Shown piece after piece: positions 51,371 through 60,371 of a stretch of 64,000 nt of DNA. How positions within the stretch are numbered: the stretch's first letter is position 1; every line of letters starts with the position of its first letter. The notes under the pieces were generated by a model, which saw nothing but the letters and a program-made list of their open reading frames with translations, made no database searches and was not told the DNA's origin. Source of the stretch: Lachnospiraceae bacterium. Lineage in GTDB: Bacteria; Bacillota; Clostridia; Lachnospirales; Lachnospiraceae. The translations under genes were made by a program, and so were the position numbers. Location of the stretch: NCBI GenBank assembly GCA_009777715.1, contig WRLH01000008.1, positions 1 to 64,000 on the forward strand, read 5' to 3'.

Positions 51371-52290
51371 ACCATTTTGCCCTCTGCCGAGATTTTGAGC
51401 ATATTAGCGGTGAAAATATCCGTATTAACGGCATTTCCAAGCCATTTTTCCGGCGCAATGATAATTTTCTCCGGATTTTCATTTAAGTAAGCACCCCACC
51501 AGCTAAAGCTGGAGTTGGCGATAATATGATGCTTGCATTTGCTCATCAGCATCATGTCAAGATACCCGGTATGCTCTGTAGTTTCTTCAATCAAGCAAAA
51601 AATTTCATCAAATTCTTCTTTGTCAGTTTTGGCATATCGGGTTTCAAGCCAATTCCGCGCCCATTTTATTTCATTGCTGAAAATGTAAAACACCGCTCCC
51701 GGAAACCTTGCCCGCAGATAAGCAATTGCCGTTTCATAATAAGCGTCGGTGCAGATTCCGCCATGGGTTTCGTAGGCAAGCAAATAATCACCGCGCCGGA
51801 TATGGACGCCAACCGCATTCGTATTTTCAATCATATATTGGTATGTCCCAATCTTTTTTTCAAGGTCGCTTGGCAGCTGCATACTTAAGCGGTCAGGGAA
51901 TGTAAAAGCCTTGCGGACATCTGCTTCAATATCTTTAAAGTATTTCTCTGTTTGAAAATAACCTGTCAGATAAGCCGGGTCATGCGCTAAAAGATTGGGG
52001 TCAAAATTTACATCCCGCTCCTTAATTTCAAGCGATTTCCGCCCGAACAGCTTCCGGCGGAAGCGATGGCTAATTTTTAAAGAGCCATCGGTTAAGACGA
52101 TTATTTCGTCCCAAGTTGCCCTTGGGTATTCAATGCCAAAAACTGACAGCATGATCGGGCGGGCAAAATCACTGCGGTATTCGTTAATATCGTCAAATTT
52201 TACCTCTTTGCCTTGCGAAACCAATTTCATATATAAAGCATATTGAAACATCTGGTTGCCAAGGCCGCCGCTCATTCGTATTATTACCAT
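51367..52290 (-). CDS. GT11 alpha-1,2-fucosyltransferase
   Basis: 307 residues. MSGGLGNQMFQYALY, HIRRGDYL (donor-binding HxRRxD), and the C-terminal HHIIANSSFSWWGAYL: all three GT11 blocks. Moves fucose from GDP-Fuc, or a related L-sugar, to a galactose-type acceptor. No GDP-fucose synthesis genes are in the window, so the donor comes from elsewhere. Confidence 0.9.
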   Translation of the reverse strand: MVIIRMSGGLGNQMFQYALYMKLVSQGKEVKFDDINEYRSDFARPIMLSVFGIEYPRATWDEIIVLTDGSLKISHRFRRKLFGRKSLEIKERDVNFDPNLLAHDPAYLTGYFQTEKYFKDIEADVRKAFTFPDRLSMQLPSDLEKKIGTYQYMIENTNAVGVHIRRGDYLLAYETHGGICTDAYYETAIAYLRARFPGAVFYIFSNEIKWARNWLETRYAKTDKEEFDEIFCLIEETTEHTGYLDMMLMSKCKHHIIANSSFSWWGAYLNENPEKIIIAPEKWLGNAVNTDIFTANMLKISAEGKMV

Positions 52291-52300
52291 GAGATTCTCC

Positions 52301-53977
52301 TTATTCTGAAAGCATAAAGCTTTGGAACATTAGTATATACCATAATTGCGGTTTAAACTGATCCCTTAAGATAAAACTATCCCAGATTTGATGGACGGTA
52401 TCGGGATTTAATAACCCTTGTCTTAATAAGGTATCACGGCTTAATAATTGCTCTGCCCAATCACGTAAAAGCGGGCCCTTTAGCCATTTTTCAATCGGGA
52501 CGCTAAAACCTTGCTTTGGCCGCTCCATTAGTTCGCGAGGGACATAACGGTAAAGAATGTCACGCAAAATGAGTTTGCCCTCTTTTTTGTTGCGTTTATA
52601 ATTAATCGGCAAGCTAAAGGCAAATTCAATAACATCTTTGTCGAGCATTGGCGCCCTTACATCTAATGCAGCAAAAGAAGCAGCCCGGTCCACTTTTACC
52701 AGAATGTCATCAGGAGTATACATCAGCATATCCATCAACATCAACTGATGATTTATTTCCGGCAAAAAATAGGGTTCAATTTCACTATACTTGTACGGCA
52801 CATCAACATCAGTCAAGCTAATCTGGTGGATAAATGGGTCGTAATCAAAGAGATTCATAACCAGCTGGGTCGGATTAACATCTAACAGCTTTGCCCGGAT
52901 ACTCATCTTGGGGCTTAGGGGAATTGGCCCATTTAATAAAAGGTGTTTTAACGGACGGCGGACAAAAGGCGGTATCAAGTTAAGTTTCCGGTAGAACCTG
53001 TCAATTGAACGGTACAAATTGTAGCCGCAAAAAAGCTCATCTCCGGCATCGCCGCCAAGGGAAATGGGAACTTGCTCCTTGGCAATTTTGCTGACAAGGT
53101 AAGTAGGTATCTGCGAAGAATCGGCAAACGGCTCGCCAAACATTTTGCCAAGCAGCGGGATAATGGCAATGGCTTCTTGTTCGCTAATAAAATGTTCGAT
53201 ATGTTCTAAGCCAAGATGGGCGGCGATTTTTTTCGCATAGACCGATTCATCTTTTCCTCCGGCGGGCATTCCGATCGTAAAGCTTTTGATTTTTTCAGCC
53301 GAAATTGATTGCATTAAGGCGGCGGTGGTGCTTGAGTCTATTCCGGCTGAAAGAAAAACGCCAGCCGGGGCATTAGCTGGGGCATTAGCCGCCATCTGTT
53401 CACCGATGGCTTTTTTTAGCAGCCGTTCTAACTCATCAACTGCTTCGGGATAACCGCCTTTAAATAGGTTGCTCTGCCCATATGAAGCAACATCTTTGAT
53501 TGACCAATAAGGATAAATAATGCTTTCTTTGAAAGGTTCTTTTATTTCAAGGATATTTCCGGCATCAAGCTTATGGATATCCCGGTAAATCGAATAAGGG
53601 GCCGGAATATAACCGTAGGTAAAATAAAGGGTCAAAATATCAGTATTAATGGGATTATTAAAGCCCTTGATTGCTTTGATTTGATTTAATTCGGGGCAAA
53701 AGACAAAAGTCCCGTTAACAAAGCCATAGTATAGCGATTTTTCGCCAACCCGGTCACGGGCAAGGTAAACTGTCCGCTCTTTTGTGTCATAAACAGCCAG
53801 GCTAAATTTGCCCTTGGTACTGTTTAACGCTTCTTTCAGGCCATTATTTTCAATGATGTCCAGAAATTTTTCGCAGTCGTGGTTATAAAACTTGCCGCTT
53901 AAATTTAATAAATAACGCCCGCTTTTTGATTTAAGCTGCGGCTCATTAATTAAGTTCAGGAAATTTGCATCTTTCAT
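52301..53977 (-). CDS. Asparagine-synthase-like protein without glutaminase cysteine
   Basis: 558 residues from ATG 53977 (SD GAGGTG). The synthetase half is intact: GVFLSAGIDSSTTAALM (PP-loop SxGxDS), SLGGDAGDELFCGY, DVRAPMLDKDVIEFAF. The N-terminal amidotransferase is cut short: MCGI and the RHRGPD block are missing; it starts near RYLLNLSGKFYNH, where family members have FNGEIYN. So it cannot use glutamine in the usual way and would need free ammonia or another partner. Amidation of a uronic acid in this glycan is plausible, as a UDP-sugar 6-dehydrogenase is close by (inference). Confidence 0.85.
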   Translation of the reverse strand: MKDANFLNLINEPQLKSKSGRYLLNLSGKFYNHDCEKFLDIIENNGLKEALNSTKGKFSLAVYDTKERTVYLARDRVGEKSLYYGFVNGTFVFCPELNQIKAIKGFNNPINTDILTLYFTYGYIPAPYSIYRDIHKLDAGNILEIKEPFKESIIYPYWSIKDVASYGQSNLFKGGYPEAVDELERLLKKAIGEQMAANAPANAPAGVFLSAGIDSSTTAALMQSISAEKIKSFTIGMPAGGKDESVYAKKIAAHLGLEHIEHFISEQEAIAIIPLLGKMFGEPFADSSQIPTYLVSKIAKEQVPISLGGDAGDELFCGYNLYRSIDRFYRKLNLIPPFVRRPLKHLLLNGPIPLSPKMSIRAKLLDVNPTQLVMNLFDYDPFIHQISLTDVDVPYKYSEIEPYFLPEINHQLMLMDMLMYTPDDILVKVDRAASFAALDVRAPMLDKDVIEFAFSLPINYKRNKKEGKLILRDILYRYVPRELMERPKQGFSVPIEKWLKGPLLRDWAEQLLSRDTLLRQGLLNPDTVHQIWDSFILRDQFKPQLWYILMFQSFMLSE

Positions 53978-53990
53978 GTTACACCTCATA

Positions 53991-54044
53991 CATTTCACAA
54001 GCGGAGCTTGTTTAAATAGAAAGTGGAAATTTTAATTTCCACAC
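53991..54044 (-). repeat. Two-palindrome dispersed repeat, copy 3
   Basis: Inverted relative to copy 1. Palindrome 1 is perfect (GTGGAAATT-AA-AATTTCCAC) and differs from copy 2 by a paired base change that keeps the stem. The stop codon of the GT4 gene at 54032 lies in its loop. Confidence 0.9.
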
Positions 54045-55138
54045 GAATCACTCCTTAATATCTCTTCCCAAGCCCCATAAACTATGTCGGGGTCAAAATC
54101 TTTTTGAAGCTTGGCCGCGTTTCTGCCCATTTCTGCTGCCATTTGAAAGTTTGATAACATATATTGCAAGTTTTCCGTCAATTTATCAAGGTCTTTTGGC
54201 GGGGTCAGCAAGCCATTATAGCCATGCTTAATTAATTCTTTTGGCCCGCCAGAGGGGCAGTCAGTGCTAATCACAGCAAGGCCTAAGAGCATTGCCTCAA
54301 TTAATGAGTTGGGCGAACCTTCAGTATCAGAGCTTAAAACAAAAATACCCGCCTTGTAAATATCCTCTTCGACTGTGCTTGATTTGCCGGGGAACTTGAT
54401 TCTTTCTGCAAGTCCCAAAATATCCGCTTCCTGCTTTAAGGTTTCTTTAAGGTTACCCTCACCATAAATAATAAGCTGATAATCGGGATAAGTTCCGGCA
54501 AGCTTAGAAAAAGCTTGAAGCAACAGCCGCTGGTTTTTGTTTTCGTCGATCCGCCCGACTGACACAATGGTTTTTTCCCGCTCACCCTCAAAGCGGGGGC
54601 GGAAAAATTTTTGGTTAACCGGGTTACGTAAAATAACCGATTTTTTGTTGACTTTTGCGGGAAAAAAATCCCGGCTTCCCCCGGTTTGCAGGACAACAAG
54701 ATCAGCAAAGCAAAATAAAAAGCGGGCCAAAAATTTTAACAGCCTAGTCGGATACGTAAAATCCGGGTCACCCCTTTCAGAGACAACAACCTTTGGACGC
54801 TTTCCCCCATAAGGCATGAACTTGGTCGTTAAAATCGCCATCAAGTTGTTCGTGCCGATAAAAGATAAAACAGCGTCCGGCTTTTCTCTTCTAATACTTC
54901 GGTACAGCTTCATAAAACGGCGGTAGAAATTGACAATCCGGCTTTTGGTGACTTCTTCTTTCGCAATGTCAGTAAGACACCGCTTGACATTTTTATTTAA
55001 TGCAAACTCATCATCAAAAGAGTACTGGGTCAGCAGAGTGACGCAGTGGCCCCGTTCTGCCATAAAATCAGCAATATTTGCGATAACCCGCTCCGAACCG
55101 CCTTTTTTTAATGAACCAATAAAAAGAACTAATCTCAT
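54032..55138 (-). CDS. GT4 family glycosyltransferase
   Basis: 368 residues. RLVLFIGSLKKGGSERVIANI, VSVGRIDENKNQRLLLQAF, IKFPGKSSTVEEDIY, SSDTEGSPNSLIEAMLLGLAVI (E-x7-E) and GPKELIKHGYNGLL. WaaG/GalNAc-transferase-like group (PglH/PglJ-like design). The end of the frame is encoded in the dispersed repeat. Confidence 0.88.
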   Translation of the reverse strand: MRLVLFIGSLKKGGSERVIANIADFMAERGHCVTLLTQYSFDDEFALNKNVKRCLTDIAKEEVTKSRIVNFYRRFMKLYRSIRREKPDAVLSFIGTNNLMAILTTKFMPYGGKRPKVVVSERGDPDFTYPTRLLKFLARFLFCFADLVVLQTGGSRDFFPAKVNKKSVILRNPVNQKFFRPRFEGEREKTIVSVGRIDENKNQRLLLQAFSKLAGTYPDYQLIIYGEGNLKETLKQEADILGLAERIKFPGKSSTVEEDIYKAGIFVLSSDTEGSPNSLIEAMLLGLAVISTDCPSGGPKELIKHGYNGLLTPPKDLDKLTENLQYMLSNFQMAAEMGRNAAKLQKDFDPDIVYGAWEEILRSDSCGN

Positions 55139-55141
55139 AAT

Positions 55142-55261
55142 AATAACACCTGTTATTTATTCTCAACGTCATTGCAGCCTTGGCGGCGCAATAAACGTCA
55201 TTGCGGGCTTGACCCGCAATCCCATATATCCCTTGGCAGCGCAATAATATTCTCAACCTCA
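55142..55261. repeat. Cluster of ATTGC-type palindromic repeats
   Basis: ATTGCGGG-CTTGA-CCCGCAAT (55200-55220, perfect 8-bp arms) with flanking repeats: CTTGGCGGCGCAATAA and CTTGGCAGCGCAATAA, two ACGTCATTGC, and TATTCTCAAC at both ends. Same family as 8865-8885, with a paired base change in the stem. It provides the last codons of the gene ending at 55198. Confidence 0.85.
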
Positions 55262-56565
55262 TATAAATTTTGATAATACTGGTTAATCCAGTACAGGGGA
55301 TCATCAGTCATATCATTGCGGTGAATACTGCTATAACGGTTGCGGAAGGCTTCGCGATATTTAGGAACAATCGCAGTATTCCCACCGCTATTTTTCACTT
55401 CCTCAATAATTAAAATCCGCTCATTTTCTTCCCGGTTGATCCGGGCAAGATTAACCAGATTTGCTTGATAATCAAAGAAAAGCCACAAGGCAAGAACGGC
55501 AAAAATAATATATTGCCAAGCTTTATTTTTGGTATCGCTTTGGTCAAACAACAGCATAAAACTTTGTAAGCAAGCGATAATCAAGAAAACGCCCGCCCCA
55601 AAATAAGCACGTGCCATCGGCTGCGGTATTAAGATTAAGACAAAGGCGGTCATAGCTCCGGCGAAAAAGAAAGGAAACACGTGAAGCCAAACTTGGGGTA
55701 ATTTCTTTTTTACGACAATGGCCAAAATGGTAAAGATGATAAAGATAATCAGCAGTTCAAAAAATAACTCATTAACCGTATTAAAACAATGGTACAGGCG
55801 TTGAAATAAACCAGTCATGCCAGTATACTCTTCTTCAAAATACTCTAACCGCTTGTAAGCACCGGGGGAAGAAAGCAAGGCGATAAAACCTAAACCCGCG
55901 CCAGCCAAAGCGATAATCATTTCCGGGCGGATCATTTTTTGACGGTCTTTTTTTAGCTCCCGCATTTTAATGGCAGTAAAGATGAGAACAAGTAAAATCG
56001 TGCCGCCGGAGGTATTTTCATTACACCAGCCGGAAAAAACGGCAAGAATAAATAAAGCCGGATAAACAATGGATTTGTAATAAGGTTTTGCCGTTGCTAA
56101 AAGACAGCGGTAAAAAGTGATAAAAGCCAGCATCATCGCCATCGGCCATAAATAACTGGCTGCTCCGGAAAGCCAAAGCATGGTATCGCCAAACTCTACG
56201 GCATAACGCCAGAAAAAGAAAAGGGTAAATAAGAATAGAAAGGCATTATGACGTTTTTCCTTGCCAAAATTCACATTAAGATAAATTAAATAAACCAACA
56301 GGGCAAAAATAATGCTATTAATAATCGTAAATAATATTTTATCCATGCTGGCGGCCAAGAAAGTGCTAAATTGCCCGATAATCCGGGGATTATATTCAAG
56401 ATAAACATTAAAAGCCAATTTAAGCAAACCAATAATTGACTTATCAGCCTCCACCTCTATCAGTTTTTGAAGGTCATCAGAAAAATGGGGGGTGAAAAAA
56501 TTATACAAAAAAATCATCATAAAACTTAAGCTGATTGAGACGATGAATAGAATTTTTTGCTTCAC
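55198..56565 (-). CDS. Multi-pass membrane protein (DUF6056-like)
   Basis: 455 residues, about eleven transmembrane helices. FFTPHFSDDLQKLIEV after the first helix, then PRIIGQFSTFLAASMDKI, and WLSGAASYLWPMAM and WCNENTSGGTIL. This is the DUF6056/GtrC-like set found in O-antigen loci, likely a GT-C-type sugar transferase. The last 15 residues (ALPRDIWDCGSSPQ) come from repeat DNA, so the original end was probably replaced. Confidence 0.7.
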   Translation of the reverse strand: MKQKILFIVSISLSFMMIFLYNFFTPHFSDDLQKLIEVEADKSIIGLLKLAFNVYLEYNPRIIGQFSTFLAASMDKILFTIINSIIFALLVYLIYLNVNFGKEKRHNAFLFLFTLFFFWRYAVEFGDTMLWLSGAASYLWPMAMMLAFITFYRCLLATAKPYYKSIVYPALFILAVFSGWCNENTSGGTILLVLIFTAIKMRELKKDRQKMIRPEMIIALAGAGLGFIALLSSPGAYKRLEYFEEEYTGMTGLFQRLYHCFNTVNELFFELLIIFIIFTILAIVVKKKLPQVWLHVFPFFFAGAMTAFVLILIPQPMARAYFGAGVFLIIACLQSFMLLFDQSDTKNKAWQYIIFAVLALWLFFDYQANLVNLARINREENERILIIEEVKNSGGNTAIVPKYREAFRNRYSSIHRNDMTDDPLYWINQYYQNLYEVENIIALPRDIWDCGSSPQ

Positions 56566-57674
56566 ACTACACCTTTACTTTCACAAATCTCTTCTATATA
56601 ATTACACCATTCTTTTGCAATCGCGTCAAGATGGCATTTTTCATTTATCTTGCTGGCGGCCTGGCCAAGCGTTTCGGCAAAATCCGGGTTTTCAAGCAGA
56701 CGGCGGATTGCATTTTCAAGAGCATTTTCATCTCCTACCGGAATTAAAAGACCGTTAAAGCCATCTTCGATAAGGGTTTTCGGGCCTCCGCCGGAGCAAG
56801 CGGTGGAAATAACCGGCAAACCAAGTGCCATCGCTTCCATCAAAGCATTTGGCAGGCCCTCCCAATCAGAGTTAAATATGTATATCGAAGCGGTATTTAA
56901 CTCTTTTTCCAATGAATCACTTCGTCCCATTAGCTTAACATAGGACTCTGCGTTATTTACGGCAATCAGTTTTTCTAATGCCGTCCGCGTCCCATCAGGA
57001 GAATCCCCGCCATATAGCTTTAAAACATAGTCCGGATAATCATGATGGATATTGATAAAGGCGTTAATAATCCCGGCTTGGTTTTTCCGCTGTTCAAGGC
57101 GGCTGGAATGCACGATTTCTTTGGTTCTTTTAAGCGGCGGATTTTGGTTAATATATTTGGGATTTAAAGGATTAAGGATAATCCGCGACTTTTTTTGGAT
57201 TCGCTTAGAAAAAAAATTGCGTTGCTCGCTTGTTTGGAAAACACAGCCAGCCGCTCTTTTATATAATATTGCCGCGAGTATTTTTTGCGTCACCGAGGCA
57301 AATTCGACCGCAGTAGCATTTCTGATTGATATAATAACAGGTGTTATTAAACCGGCCGCCGCCATCACCGCCCTGTAATTTGTATTACGGCCAAAAGCAA
57401 TGACAATATCCGGGTTTTCTTTCTTGATTAAGTCGCGCAAATATTTGACCCGGAGAAAAGCTTTTAAAGCCCGGCTCTTTTTTTCATCGGCTTCTCTTAG
57501 CCCGACATGGAAGCGGCTAACCAAAGGCAAAAGGCAAAATTCCGCTTCGCCATACCATTCGGTTGCTACAATCACATCATGCCCATTCCCGGCAAGGTGA
57601 TTGGCCAGATTGGTCACGACACGTTCAATTCCGCCTTGCTCTAATGTATTTAAGTGGAAGATAATTTTTCTCAT
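56562..57674 (-). CDS. GT4 family glycosyltransferase
   Basis: 370 residues from ATG 57674 (ATGA overlap with the preceding stop). MRKIIFHLNTLEQGGIERVVTNLANHLAG, IVHSSRLEQRKNQAGIINAF, VKLMGRSDSLEKEL, NSDWEGLPNALMEAMALGLPVI (E-x7-E) and GPKTLIEDGFNGLLI. Operon member between two DUF6056-like proteins. Confidence 0.88.
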   Translation of the reverse strand: MRKIIFHLNTLEQGGIERVVTNLANHLAGNGHDVIVATEWYGEAEFCLLPLVSRFHVGLREADEKKSRALKAFLRVKYLRDLIKKENPDIVIAFGRNTNYRAVMAAAGLITPVIISIRNATAVEFASVTQKILAAILYKRAAGCVFQTSEQRNFFSKRIQKKSRIILNPLNPKYINQNPPLKRTKEIVHSSRLEQRKNQAGIINAFINIHHDYPDYVLKLYGGDSPDGTRTALEKLIAVNNAESYVKLMGRSDSLEKELNTASIYIFNSDWEGLPNALMEAMALGLPVISTACSGGGPKTLIEDGFNGLLIPVGDENALENAIRRLLENPDFAETLGQAASKINEKCHLDAIAKEWCNYIEEICESKGVV

Positions 57675-59203
57675 TCCCAATGCCAATCCTCATCACTTAT
57701 CTTAACTAGTTTTTTACGATAAAATACTTGGTATGCCCAATTGACAAAATTCGACTCATCATCTACGATTGTCCAATGAAGCAGCGGCCCTTGCTCATTA
57801 TTAATTGGTTTTAAATATGCTTCTTCTATATCATCATCAAGCAAAATGACCATGTACTCGGCAATCCGCCACTTATACTCGGCCGCAGCCCCGCTTTTAA
57901 CGTAGACATATGATTGATAGGCAAAGCTGTCTTTGACGTTGCTGCGGAAAAAGACACACAAGGCAAAACACAAAATAAAAGCTGGGAATAAAATATATTT
58001 TCGGTATAAGCCCTCATCGGTTAGAATGATTTTCTTTTTATTTAAAAGCTTGGTGATGAGATAGCCCTCGCAATAAAGAATGACACTAAGCCAGCTTAGC
58101 CAAAAAACTAAATAACCCACTACCAGCGTCCCGCTTGAAGCGTCCTCGATTCCATTTATCTCAACAGCGTAAATGCGTTGCAGATTCATTGCGCTATTGG
58201 CAAGAAAAACTAAAATAATAAATAGCAATGGATAACGGAAGCTAATCAAGGTCTTTTTTTCTTTTAAGGCGGTAAGCAGCCCGATCCAGCAGAACACAAT
58301 CAGCAATAAGACAATGACAATTGAAAGCGGGGCCCGGCTAAAATAGTTAAAAGGATTCCTTATCGCTTCGGCTAAAGACAAAAAAATCGCCTTGATCACA
58401 TTGCTAAAGTCAAAGCCAAACTCTTCCCCGATATTGGCAAAACGATGAACATTACCCGGTGACTTTAACTGAATGAACAAGCCAATCAGGCAGATTAGAA
58501 AGGGAAGAATCAGATAAAGTATTTTTCGGTTCTTTTTTGCCAGGATAATAATCATCAGCGTAAAAATAATGATAATTAACATTCCATGGCTATAGTTGCT
58601 TCCGCCAATCGCAAAAGTTAACAGTAAAAGATAATAAAGATACTTTTTTTCACTAGTGATGATATATTTGCTAAGGGAAATCAGCGCAAATAGGAAAAGC
58701 ATATGCGGTAAAATATAATGTACTCCGGCGGCAAACCAATAAACTCCGGTATTATTGCTTGGCAAATATTGCAGGGAAATAATGAGGATTAATGACCATA
58801 TTAGCGCAAAATATTCCCATCTCATGCCCAGTATTTTCCTAAGGAAATAGTTTAGGAAGAAAAACGTCCCGGCAATATGGCAAAGCATGATTAGATATGG
58901 CCCGGCCCAAAACCCGTAAGGGGCAAAAACTTCCGGCATTAATGAATAAAAGAAAGCTGCAAACCACTCACCGCCAATGCTGTTATAAAATAACTTAACA
59001 TGGAAAAAGGCCGCCTTTATCACTTCCCAAAGTGACCCGGTATCAAGCCAAGCGGCATGGGTATGGCGTGCAAAACCGAAATCATCACCAGCCGGCCTGA
59101 CATAATGGGAAAGATAAAAAAAGGGAAACAGGCTGGCCGCCATAAAGATAAGCGCAAAAATCGCCAGCTTTTTGTCATTTAACCAATTAATAAGCTTGTC
59201 CAT
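57671..59203 (-). CDS. Multi-pass membrane protein (DUF6056-like)
   Basis: 510 residues, about twelve helices. SHYVRPAGDDFGFARHTHAAW after helix 1 is the acidic GT-C-like loop; YNSIGGEWFAAFFYSLMPEVF and NNTGVYWFAAGVHYILPHM follow. Same family as the protein at 55198 but clearly different in sequence; the pair may act on two different sugars. Overlaps the GT4 genes on both sides. Confidence 0.7.
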   Translation of the reverse strand: MDKLINWLNDKKLAIFALIFMAASLFPFFYLSHYVRPAGDDFGFARHTHAAWLDTGSLWEVIKAAFFHVKLFYNSIGGEWFAAFFYSLMPEVFAPYGFWAGPYLIMLCHIAGTFFFLNYFLRKILGMRWEYFALIWSLILIISLQYLPSNNTGVYWFAAGVHYILPHMLFLFALISLSKYIITSEKKYLYYLLLLTFAIGGSNYSHGMLIIIIFTLMIIILAKKNRKILYLILPFLICLIGLFIQLKSPGNVHRFANIGEEFGFDFSNVIKAIFLSLAEAIRNPFNYFSRAPLSIVIVLLLIVFCWIGLLTALKEKKTLISFRYPLLFIILVFLANSAMNLQRIYAVEINGIEDASSGTLVVGYLVFWLSWLSVILYCEGYLITKLLNKKKIILTDEGLYRKYILFPAFILCFALCVFFRSNVKDSFAYQSYVYVKSGAAAEYKWRIAEYMVILLDDDIEEAYLKPINNEQGPLLHWTIVDDESNFVNWAYQVFYRKKLVKISDEDWHWE

Positions 59204-60371
59204 CTTTTATTGCTCCTATAAGCTTTTTAAGATAACTCTCATTTGTAAAGACATCGGCTCTTTTCCTTGCTAATGCTTGGTATTTTGCTAATAATTCCGG
59301 TTCGGCTAAAAGTTTTATCACTTCTGTTGCCATCCTTCTTTCGTCTTTATTAATATCATCGGAAGCAAGGTTTTTTTGGCCTTTCATCACCGGGACTAAA
59401 ATACCATAATCGCCCAAGATAGCGTTTTGCTGCTTAAAAATGTCATTCCGCTTGGCTTCACTTGGCATTTCTTCAAGCAATATCTCCGCCGGGCCGGTCG
59501 GGCAGTCACAAGCAACCGGGACCATTCCCATCGCCATTGCTTCAATCAAAGCATTGGGGAAACCTTCCATTAGAGAATTAAGCAGATATATTGTCCCTTT
59601 TTTAAGGTATTGATAAGGATTTTTTTGCATTCCGGCAAAATAAACTTTATCTGAAATCCCTAAATCGGCGGCCAGTTTCCGGTACGCTGAAAATTGGCCG
59701 TCACCGAGAATAGTCAGCCGGGCAAGCGGAAATACCTCTTGGACCAAATAAAATATTTTGATGGTATGCCAGTAACCTTTAATATCATCATCACGCCCCA
59801 TTGACATGATATGAATAATGTTTTCATCATGCCAAGGAAATTCCGGTTCAGAGCTTTGGGCTAATCTTTTCATTTTGGCGACATCGTAAGGATTGTAGAT
59901 GACAACCGCGTCATTAAATGAGTAGCGTTTTTTTAGCTCATCGGCAATGCCTTGGGAACAGCAAATAATTTGGTCAGCAGTCCGGATAAATAAGCGTATT
60001 TTTGACTTTTCGCCAATATCCATATAACTTCTTAAGCTTAAAAAAGATTTTGTCCCTTTTGTTTTTGATAAGGCATTAGCAATATTTGCGGTCGCGCCAA
60101 AACTATATGCGACATCGGGCTTGTGCTTTTGTTTCACTTTCCTTAACTTCACCGCCCGGACAAGGATATTGACAAGTTTTGCAAACGTTCCTTTTCGGAC
60201 TCCGCTTTTTAGGTCAATAATCTTGATGTCCCCGATATCAAAGTCAATCTTGGCCGCATCAAATAAAACAATGCTGACATCATAATGGGGTTTTAAAATT
60301 AAAGCTGTATTCACACATACCCGCTCAAATCCGCCCTGGCATAAATTTGGTGAAATTAGCATGATTTTCAT
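59187..60371 (-). CDS. GT4 family glycosyltransferase
   Basis: 394 residues. KIMLISPNLCQGGFERVCVNTALIL, YSFGATANIANALS, HIMSMGRDDDIKGYWHTIKIF, VYFAGMQKNPYQYLKKG, NSLMEGFPNALIEAMAMGMVPVA (E-x7-E), DCPTGPAEIL. Resembles PglH/PglI-type glycan-extending GT4 enzymes. Overlaps the membrane-protein gene by 17 bp and the next GT4 gene by four. Confidence 0.88.
   Translation of the reverse strand: MKIMLISPNLCQGGFERVCVNTALILKPHYDVSIVLFDAAKIDFDIGDIKIIDLKSGVRKGTFAKLVNILVRAVKLRKVKQKHKPDVAYSFGATANIANALSKTKGTKSFLSLRSYMDIGEKSKIRLFIRTADQIICCSQGIADELKKRYSFNDAVVIYNPYDVAKMKRLAQSSEPEFPWHDENIIHIMSMGRDDDIKGYWHTIKIFYLVQEVFPLARLTILGDGQFSAYRKLAADLGISDKVYFAGMQKNPYQYLKKGTIYLLNSLMEGFPNALIEAMAMGMVPVACDCPTGPAEILLEEMPSEAKRNDIFKQQNAILGDYGILVPVMKGQKNLASDDINKDERRMATEVIKLLAEPELLAKYQALARKRADVFTNESYLKKLIGAIKDGQAY

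Noticed and set aside
55142..57350. Shared ATAACAGGTGTTATTA at about 55.14 and 57.33 kb as a repeat family
   Set aside because: The 57.3 kb copy is ordinary coding sequence of a GT4 gene and the 16-mer is largely palindromic; probably chance.
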